Source: CAWHMS01 sp963830495 (GTDB taxonomy: Bacteria; Actinomycetota; Actinomycetes; Propionibacteriales; Nocardioidaceae). From it: a stretch of DNA of 64,000 nucleotides. The notes under the pieces are model-generated. The model had not been told where the DNA came from. It saw only the letters and a program-made list of their open reading frames with translations, and did not search any database. Every line of letters begins with the position of its first letter. The first letter of the stretch is position 1. Of this stretch, positions 58,059 to 64,000 are shown piece by piece. The position numbers and the translations under genes were made by a program. The stretch covers positions 1,364,001 through 1,428,000 of the forward strand of contig CAWHMS010000002.1 of assembly GCA_963830495.1 (NCBI GenBank), in the 5' to 3' direction.

Positions 58059-58459
58059 TTGTGGTCGACGCCTCGGTGCTGACCAACGCCTTCACGGACG
58101 ATGGACCGGTCGGCACTCGCTCGCGTGCCGAGCTCGCCCGCGATGCGCATTGGGCCGGACCCGAACATCTGGTCGTGGAGGTGTTCTCCGCCGTCCGTGG
58201 CCGATGGCTCGGCCAGAAGATCAGTGAGCATCGCGCGGCGGACGCACTCGCGGCGTTGGCGACCGCCACCATCGATCTTGTCGCTGCCGCACCGCTGCTG
58301 GAGCGCATGTGGGAGCTGCGCCGCAACGTCACTGGCTACGACGCCGCCTACGTTGCTGTTGCGGAGACCTTCGGCTGCGCACTGGTGACGGCTGACGCTC
58401 GCCTCGCTGCGGTCCCCGATATCCGGTGCGAGGTCCGCGTGGCCCTGCCGGGCTCGTGA
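58055..58459 (+). CDS. vapC: PIN-domain toxin, VapC-like
   Basis: The 134-residue PIN-domain RNase has the four acidic metal-binding residues at D5 (VVDAS), E42 (VVEVFSAV), D96 (GYDAAYV) and D114 (TADARLA). VapC toxins cleave tRNA or rRNA when the antitoxin is degraded. The GTG start overlaps the antitoxin stop, as usual for such pairs. All catalytic residues are present, so it should be active. Confidence 0.9.
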   Translation: MIVVDASVLTNAFTDDGPVGTRSRAELARDAHWAGPEHLVVEVFSAVRGRWLGQKISEHRAADALAALATATIDLVAAAPLLERMWELRRNVTGYDAAYVAVAETFGCALVTADARLAAVPDIRCEVRVALPGS

Positions 58460-58572
58460 GACCTTCGAGGCGCTGAGCCGGAGAGGTTGTCCACAGATCC
58501 GGGTCAGGCTCTAGCCATGGGGCCGGGTCGTGGGTAAGACTGCCTCGGCAACCGTCACCTCCCGCACCGAGG

Positions 58573-59307
58573 ATGCCGCCCGTGAGTCGCACCCGCTCGC
58601 TTCAGCTCACCTCGGCGATCGAGCTGCTCGACGCCGACGTGCGTGACGAGGTACGCCGTCAGGGCGTCGATCCGCTGACCGACGTGGAGTCCGTTCGTCG
58701 CTTCGCCCGGCAGGCGGTGCGCGACCACGATCACCGCAGCCTGTCCGGGGCGGTCCGGCCGGTCGAGAGTCCCGACGACACTGTCGACGAGCTGGTGGCC
58801 AGGGTCGCTGGCTTCGGCCCGCTGCAGGGCTACCTCGATGACGACAGCGTCGAAGAGGTGTGGATCAACGAGCCGCAGCGGGTCTTCGTCGCGCGGGACG
58901 GCCGGCACGAGCTGACCACCACGATCCTCACCGCCGCCGAGGTCAGGGATCTGGTCGAGCGGATGCTCAAGACCTCGGGGCGACGGCTCGACCTGTCCAG
59001 TCCCTTCGTCGATGCGATGCTGCCGTCGGGCCACCGGCTGCACGTCGTACTCGACGGCATCTCGCGCGGCTTCAGCGCCGTCAACATCCGCAAGTTCGTC
59101 GTGCGAGCAAGCCGGCTCTCCGAGCTTGTCCAGCTCGGAACTCTCACGACTCAGGCAGCGGCGTTCCTCGAGGCGGCAGTCGTGGCGGGCCTCAACATCG
59201 TTGTGGCGGGCGGTACGCAGGCCGGGAAGACGACGCTGCTGAACACGCTCGGTTCCGCGGTCCCGGGTGGCGAGCGCATCGTGTCGTGTGAAGAGGTCTA
59301 CGAATTG
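58573..59307 (+). pseudogene. CpaF/TadA-type ATPase gene, cut by an integrated element
   Basis: The first 245 or so codons encode a Flp/Tad pilus-type secretion ATPase: GYLDDDSVEEVWINEPQRVF, then SGHRLHVVLDGISRGFSAVN and Walker A GGTQAGKTTLLN, up to IVSCEEVYEL. At about 59302-59310 similarity stops, where Walker B, the His box and the C-terminus should follow, and the mobile element begins. The fused frame runs on to 59655 only by chance. The start is ATG 58573 or GTG 58582. The pilus is presumably inactive unless the element excises. Confidence 0.85.
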
Positions 59308-59330
59308 CCGATTACTGTCATACTACACAT

Positions 59331-60684
59331 ATGCGAGCGTTTGTCTATACCCGACAAAGCCTCGACCGGACAGGCCTTGGTGCCGCGGTCGAACGCCAGC
59401 GCGAGGACTGCCGGAAGCTCTGCGCAGGAACGCGGCTGGACGGTCGTGCGCGAGTTCTCCGACAACGACACGTCAGCCATCGTCGACCAAGCCGCGCCCG
59501 GCGTACGTCGCCATGCTCGAGGCCGTCGAGCGCGGCGAGGCGGAGGTCGTCGTCGCGTGGCACGTCGACCGGCTCACGCGCAAGCTGACAGACCTCGAGG
59601 CACTCATCGAGCTCGCACAGCGCACCGGGCTCCGCATCGCCACCGTGACTGGTGACTTGGATCTAAGCACAGACGCAGGGCGCCTCGTGGGCCGCATCTT
59701 GGCATCGGTGGCACGCGGCGAGGTCGAGCGCAAGGGCGCACGCCAGAAGCGCGCCCAGCAGCAGGCAGCCGAGCAGGGGAGGCCCGCGGCGGGCGCCGGG
59801 CGTTCGGGTACAGCCGCGACGGCCGCGAGGTCAACGAGGCTGAGGCGCGTCATCTCCGCGCCGCGTACGCGACGCTGCTCGAGGGCGGAAGTCTCCGGGG
59901 CATCGCTTCGACATGGAACGACGCCGGCGCACTCACAACGATGGGCAACCGCTGGACTCACAGCACGGTTCGCGGCACCCTGAAGAATCCACGCAACGCC
60001 GGGCTACGGGCATACCGCGGCGAGGTCGTAGGCACGGCGACCTGGCCCGCTGTCGTCGACCGGGACACGTGGGAGGCAGCGTGCGCACTGCTCGCGCTGC
60101 CAGAGCGCCGTACGACGACGGGCACGGCCCGTCTCTACCTGCTGCCCGGTCTGGCGCGCTGCCACTGCGGCTCGACCGTTGCGACCGGCCGGACTCAGCA
60201 TGGCGTCCGCACGTACCGCTGTCGCGACCGGAGGCACATGAGCCGCGCAGCTGAGCCGATAGACGAGCTCGTCGAGGCAGTCGTCGTCGAGCGGCTGTCA
60301 CGGCCCGACGCCGCCGACCTGCTGACTACCCGCGCCGCTCCCGACGTGTCGGCGTACCGATCGCAGGCAAAAGCCATCCGGGAGAGGCTCGACGACCTCG
60401 CAACCGGTCTGGCAGACGGCCTGCTGACGCTCAAGGCGGTGCGGTCGGCCAGCGAGCGGCTGCAGCGCGAGCTCGCGGAGGTCGAGGCCAAGATCGCCGC
60501 CACGGTCGAGGTCGACGCGCTCGCGCCACTGATCGGCGCGGCAGACGTGGAAGAGGTCTGGCAGCGGCTCGACCTCGAGCAGAAGCGCGGCGCCATCGAC
60601 GCGCTCATGGTCGTGACGCTGCTGAGTCCGTTGCGCGGTCGTCAGGCGTTCGACCCGGATACCGTAAGGATCGAGTGGAGGTAG
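59331..60684 (+). pseudogene. Large serine recombinase (integrase), frameshifted
   Basis: The integrase is read in pieces: MRAFVYTRQSLDRTGLGAAV, with the catalytic serine in TRQSLDR; RGWTVVREFSDNDTSA; PAYVAMLEAVERGEAEVVVA and WHVDRLTRKL; then the recombinase and zinc-ribbon domains (GLARCHCGSTVATG) and a coiled-coil tail to 60684. Frame breaks are near 59428, 59488 and 59784. The last is cured by one C added to GCCCG. With these repaired the protein would have about 450 residues. It inserts the element at cpaF. Confidence 0.85.
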
Positions 60685-60689
60685 CAGGC

Positions 60690-61067
60690 GTGAACAAGCA
60701 TCGCGACTACGCCCTGCTGCGTTTCGTTTGCCCTGACAATCACAGCCTTGGGCGCGCATTCATGGACCATCTTGGGTCGTGGCACCTAGAGGCGGACACC
60801 GCTGTGTTCTGGGCGGGGGGCAAGGTCCGCGCTCGTTGTCCGAAGTGCGCGTCCACCGGAAAGTACCCGAACCTTCAAGCGTCCGGCGAGAAGGTTCACG
60901 CCCGACTACGAGAAGCTGAGAGTGGAACCGACTCGCGGCACGGACGTCTACCGGCTCGGAGGCTGACCAAGACTGCTAAACTCGTTTGCAGCAACAAGCC
61001 GCGGCCCACGACCTGCGGGTACAACCAAGTCGAGGACTCTGGCCCATCCCAGCGGGTGGGTGTGTAG
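60690..61067 (+). CDS. Small zinc-ribbon-like protein of the element
   Basis: The 125-residue product contains RFVCPDNHSLGRAF, RCPKCASTGKYPN and a late KLVCSNKPRPTTCGYN, giving cysteine pairs that could bind zinc. GGAGG at about 60677 supports the GTG at 60690, just after the integrase stop. It might be a DNA-binding or excision-control protein, but I do not recognise the family. Confidence 0.6.
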   Translation: MNKHRDYALLRFVCPDNHSLGRAFMDHLGSWHLEADTAVFWAGGKVRARCPKCASTGKYPNLQASGEKVHARLREAESGTDSRHGRLPARRLTKTAKLVCSNKPRPTTCGYNQVEDSGPSQRVGV

Positions 61068-61317
61068 TGCGTACCCCGCTCGGAGACACTTGTGGCCGCA
61101 ACTGTCCAAACCCGAACCATGGCGCCGAGCCCGCGCTCGGCACAACGCACTCAAGCGCTACCGCGCCGCTGACGATCCCGAGTTGGCGGCTGCGCGCGGA
61201 ACCCTCAAGGCTGAACGCCTGGCGGATTACATTCGAAGGACGGTCGACACCGCTCCGTCACTTACCCGAGAGCAACGGGACCGACTGGCGCTGATGCTTC
61301 GCGGTGATTCGAGGTGA
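61060..61317 (+). CDS. Small basic protein of the element
   Basis: The C-terminal part, ADDPELAAARGTLKAERLAD followed by YIRRTVDTAPSLTREQRDRL, is typical of short helical proteins encoded in actinobacterial prophages and integrated elements. The N-terminus is uncertain: the GTG at 61060 gives 85 residues, but a shorter start is likely. It overlaps the next gene's GTG by four bases. Function unknown. Confidence 0.6.
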   Translation: MCSAYPARRHLWPQLSKPEPWRRARARHNALKRYRAADDPELAAARGTLKAERLADYIRRTVDTAPSLTREQRDRLALMLRGDSR

Positions 61318-61547
61318 CTGCGCGAGAGGGCCGGCCCACATCGGGACCGGCCCACGAACTCGGTGGCGACGAAACCTCCAGCTCGCTTGACATTGCAAGG
61401 CACGCCGACCTCGGTCTGCGTTGTGCGTGGCTGCGTGTGCATGCCGAGAGGCTCTACACGGTCGACCCGTCGGGGCAGTTGTCGGCGCAGCTGCGCGACT
61501 TCGCTGACCTGCTCGAGGTGGCGGACCGGCGGGGATGGTTCCGATGA
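61314..61547 (+). CDS. Small hypothetical protein of the element
   Basis: The 77-residue product has a polar N-terminus and a helical C-terminus (QLSAQLRDFADLLEVADRRG). Its GTG overlaps the previous stop (GTGA) and its stop overlaps the primase ATG (ATGA), so it belongs to a tightly coupled operon. No family recognised. Confidence 0.55.
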   Translation: MTAREGRPTSGPAHELGGDETSSSLDIARHADLGLRCAWLRVHAERLYTVDPSGQLSAQLRDFADLLEVADRRGWFR

Positions 61548-63376
61548 CCGCCGCCGGGGCGACGGCTTACGACCGGCTGCTCGACGCTCTCCGCGAGCAC
61601 GGCTCGACTATGCGGGGCAACGGGACCAGGGCCGCCGCTCAATGTCCCGCGCACGAGGACCGGAGCCCGTCCCTGAGCGTCACCAGGATCGAGGACTCGG
61701 TGCTGCTGCACTGCCACGGCGGCTGCGAGTGTGACGACGTGCTCGCCGCGCTTGGCAAGGACCGACGCGACCTATACGACGAACCAAAGGGCGCGAGCTA
61801 CACCTACACCGACCAACCGGCGTCACGGTGCTACGGACAGTGCACCGCAGCCCGGACAAGAAGTTTCGGCAGTCGGTCAAGGACAAGTCAACCGTGTCGC
61901 TGTACCGGCTGCCCGCGGTCGTCAAGGCCGTTGCCGACGGACAGACGGTCTACGTCGTCGAGGGTGAGAAGGACGTGCACGCGCTCGAGGCGCTCGGCGC
62001 CGTGGCCACCACCGCGCCCGAGGGCGCGGCCAACTGGCACAGGGTCGACCCGACACCGCTGCACGGCGGCAACGTCGTCGTGATCCCTGACAAGGACGAG
62101 GCCGGCGACCGGTACGCCGCGCGCGTGCTCGACTCCCTCGACGGCATGGTGAGCGCATCCGGCTGGTCGCTCGCCAAGGTCGGCAAGGACGCCGCCGACC
62201 ACATTGCGGCGGGCTACGAGCTGGACGACTTCGAGCATACGAGCTGGCCGATGCGGCGCCGCTGGCGCGCGAGCTCAAGCTCACACCGGCCAGCTCCATC
62301 ACCATGCGCCCGGTGCACTGGCTGTGGGAGCAGCGCATAGCCCTCGGCACCCTCGCGCTCCTCGGCGGCCGGGAGGGGATCGGCAAGTCCACTGTCGGCT
62401 ACACGCTGGCCGCCGACGTGACACCGGACGCATGCCGGGCGTACGCAGGACAGCCCAAGTCCGTCATCATCGCCGCGACCGAGGACTCCTGGGAGCACAC
62501 GATCGTGCCTCGCCTGATCGCCGCAGGGGCCGACCTCGACCGCGTGTACCGGGTCGACGTGACCACAGTCGCCGGGGTCGAGACGGGCGTCAGCCTGCCG
62601 CGCGACCTCACGGCGCTTGAGGACGCCGTCCCAAAGTCGACGCCGCGCTGATCCTGCTCGACCCGCTGATGTCCCGGCTGGACGCCAAGCTCGACACCCA
62701 CAAGGACGCCGAGGTGCGGATCGCGCTGGAGCCGCTGACCGCGCTCGCGGACCGGACCGGCGCCGCCGTCGCTCGGCTGATCCACGTCAACAAGTGGCAC
62801 GTCGAGCCGACCCGCTGACCCTGCTGATGGGCTCGCGCGCGTTCGCCGCCGTCGCCCGGGCGGTGCTGTTCGTGATGACCGACCCCGACGACGACGACTC
62901 CGGCTGCTCGGGCAGCCGAAGAACAACCTCGGCCGGACCGACCTGCCGACGCTGACGTTCGGGATCGAGTCCGCACACGTCGCCGACACCGAGAGGGCGC
63001 GGTCTGGACCGGCCGCCTGCGTGTGGACCGGCGAGCGTGACCAGTCCATCCGCGACGCGCTCGAAGCGGCCGGCGAGACGGCCGACGCCCGTTCGGCCAC
63101 CGGCGAGGCTGCACGAGTGGCTGCACGACTATCTCGACGCCAGGGCGGCACCGACGACTCGGCCACCATCAAGGCAGAGGGCCGCAAGGCCGGGCACTCG
63201 ACAGCGACGCACTCAACCGCGCGCGGCAGCGGCTCAAGGCGACGAGCCGCGCAGAGGGATTCCCTCGACGCACGTGCTGGACATTGCCTGGTACGGCTGC
63301 CGTCAGTCGCCGCACCCGTGGGGAGAGTGCTACCACTGCGCCAACTGCAACGACTGGACATAACGACCCCCAATGA
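61544..63376 (+). pseudogene. Primase-helicase (CHC2 zinc, Toprim and RepA-like ATPase), frameshifted
   Basis: The gene runs from the ATG at 61544 to a TGA at 63374, but the product is spread over all three frames. In order it shows a CHC2-like zinc site (CPAHEDRSPSLS and LHCHGGC), a Toprim domain (VYVVEGEKDVHALEALG and VVVIPDKDEAGD), a RepA-like ATPase (GGREGIGKSTVGYTLA and ILLDPLMSRLDA) and a C-terminal winged-helix-like end. At least eight breaks (61813, 62240, 62636, 62807, 62900, 62996, 63144, 63200) each disappear when one base is restored, mostly in G or C runs, so the true gene may be intact. It would replicate the element. Confidence 0.8.
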
Positions 63377-63399
63377 ACGCAGTCGTCGCAGTTGGCGCA
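63337..63399 (+). repeat. 20-bp inverted repeat spanning a stop-start junction
   Basis: TGCGCCAACTGCAACGACTG at 63337-63356 is complementary to 63380-63399 at 19 of 20 positions, with a 23-base loop. The loop contains the primase-helicase stop and the next gene's ATG. In RNA this would hide the start of the small zinc-ribbon gene and might couple its translation to the primase. Confidence 0.5.
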
Positions 63400-63582
63400 G
63401 TCGTGGCAGACCCCGCGCAAGGCGCGACTGCTGCACACGACGACTCGCACCAGCTCGACCTCGACGCCACCGACTCCAAGCCCTGCCCGACCTGCGCGAC
63501 GCCCATCGGCAGCCACCTGCACTACTGCAGGGCTTGCTCACTCACCCGCGCCCGCACCATCCGAGAGGAGGCTGCCTCATGA
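63373..63582 (+). CDS. Small zinc-ribbon protein of the element
   Basis: The 69-residue product has PCPTCATPIGSHLHYCRACS, two CxxC pairs that suggest a zinc ribbon, followed by a basic helix. Its ATG overlaps the primase stop (ATGA) and its stop overlaps the next ATG, so it is co-translated with both. Function unknown; DNA or RNA binding is possible. Confidence 0.6.
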   Translation: MNAVVAVGAVVADPAQGATAAHDDSHQLDLDATDSKPCPTCATPIGSHLHYCRACSLTRARTIREEAAS

Positions 63583-63722
63583 TCGCCACCGACGACAGCC
63601 CGCCAACGATCTGCGACCACTGCCGCGCCGACGACATGGGCTGCCAGGTCAAGAGCGGCCTGTCCGGTCGACGCTGCTGCGAGGGGTGCACGCATGACGA
63701 CCGAGAGCCAGGGAGGGGATAG
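63579..63722 (+). CDS. Cys-rich microprotein of the element, 47 residues
   Basis: From the ATG at 63579 the product reads ICDHCRADDMGCQVKSGLSG and RRCCEGCTHDD, with six cysteines in CxxC-like groups, consistent with a small zinc-binding protein. It overlaps the previous gene by four bases. GAGAGGAGG lies upstream of the start. Confidence 0.55.
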   Translation: MIATDDSPPTICDHCRADDMGCQVKSGLSGRRCCEGCTHDDREPGRG

Positions 63723-63823
63723 GGGGTGGCTACATCACGGCAGCATCCAAGGGGCGGTGACAGTTCCGGGTCTGATCCGTCTCCTCTGGCGGAAAACCAC
63801 CGCTAGTCGAAAAAGGAGATCGC

Positions 63824-64000
63824 CATGACCACGCATCGTGAAGCGCTCGAGGCTGTGATCGCCAGCGGCCGTGGGCAGTTGCTCGACGCGGACGCCGCGA
63901 TCATCCAGCTGGCGCGGACACTGGCCGATCAGTGCGACCAAGCGGGGCCGAACGGACCGGGCACACGTCTGGTCGCGACCTACCTAACAACGCTCCGAAC
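63824..64000 (+). CDS. Possible phage terminase small subunit, 5' part
   Basis: The 59 visible residues start MTTHREALEAVIASGRGQLL and include DADAAIIQLARTLADQCDQA, then continue past the window end. This helical, acidic start resembles P27-type terminase small subunits that follow primase and HNH genes in actinobacterial prophages, but the DNA-binding part is not visible, so the call is tentative. AAAAGGAGAT at 63811-63820 is a good ribosome-binding site. Confidence 0.4.

Larger units (their letters stand above)
59308..64000 (+). mobile_element. Integrated element (prophage- or satellite-like), left part
   Basis: The element starts inside cpaF at about 59308 and passes the end of the window. 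In order it carries a serine integrase, a zinc-ribbon protein, two small genes, a primase-helicase, two small Cys-rich proteins and a possible small terminase. This order resembles small actinobacterial prophages or satellites such as phiRv1, which also use a serine integrase. The attachment core cannot be fixed because the right end is not visible. Confidence 0.75.

Noticed and set aside
58487..58495. TTGTCCACA, a match to the DnaA box of high-GC actinobacteria
   Set aside because: It is a single copy with no cluster, no AT-rich region and no replication genes nearby, so it is not evidence for an origin.
58573..59655. Complete 360-residue CpaF protein
   Set aside because: After codon 245 the frame only reads through the integrase in the wrong frame; no ATPase motifs follow.

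Overview
This is a 64 kb chromosomal window from a high-GC Gram-positive bacterium of the Actinomycetota. The gene content suggests a Nocardioides-like or related Propionibacteriales organism, although no 16S or marker phylogeny is available here. The evidence is the order nusA-ylxR-infB-rbfA-truB...ribF...rpsO-pnp-M16 peptidase...dapB, very high GC, many GTG starts, TGA/ATG or GTGA stop-start overlaps, SigE-family sigma factor, DUF222-HNH protein, MMPL transporter and mycobacterial-type LexA boxes.

Layout. (1) 0-10 kb: translation and RNA housekeeping (nusA 3' end, ylxR, infB, rbfA, truB, ribF), interrupted by two molybdenum enzymes. (2) 10-14 kb: a membrane protein, a LexA-boxed alkB, a small secreted protein, a TetR divergon and a small WEAEGH-repeat protein. 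(3) 14-21 kb: rpsO, pnp, an M16 peptidase and dapB, with a sigma factor/membrane-protein pair wedged between the peptidase and dapB. (4) 21-29 kb: small enzymes, then a LuxR regulator, an FAD-linked oxidase and an unusual alpha/beta-hydrolase-glycosyltransferase fusion. (5) 29-37 kb: an SOS-boxed HNH protein, a GT39-like membrane protein and an MMPL transporter carrying a 48-heptad coiled coil. (6) 37-55 kb: an accessory, probably stress- or sulfate-related island: arylsulfatase, SulP transporter, DUF2252 kinase-like protein, HdeD-like, GAP, DUF7144 and DUF6325 proteins, two paralogous pairs of tiny proteins, a MalT-like LuxR regulator, an MFS pump, and remnants of SulP, DUF2252, an IS110 transposase and a response regulator. 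(7) 55-59 kb: an S8 peptidase, a VapBC-type toxin-antitoxin pair and the 5' part of a CpaF/TadA ATPase gene. (8) 59.3 kb to the end: an integrated element that cuts cpaF, with serine integrase, small zinc-ribbon proteins, primase-helicase and a possible small terminase gene; its right end lies outside the window.

A caution for readers: many apparent frameshifts, in the arylsulfatase, the GAP protein and especially the integrated element, are each repaired by restoring one base to a short G or C run. They may be sequencing or assembly errors rather than real pseudogenes. The points most worth following up are the hydrolase-glycosyltransferase/oxidase/LuxR cluster, the coiled-coil MMPL transporter, the two leaderless SOS genes, and the element inside cpaF.
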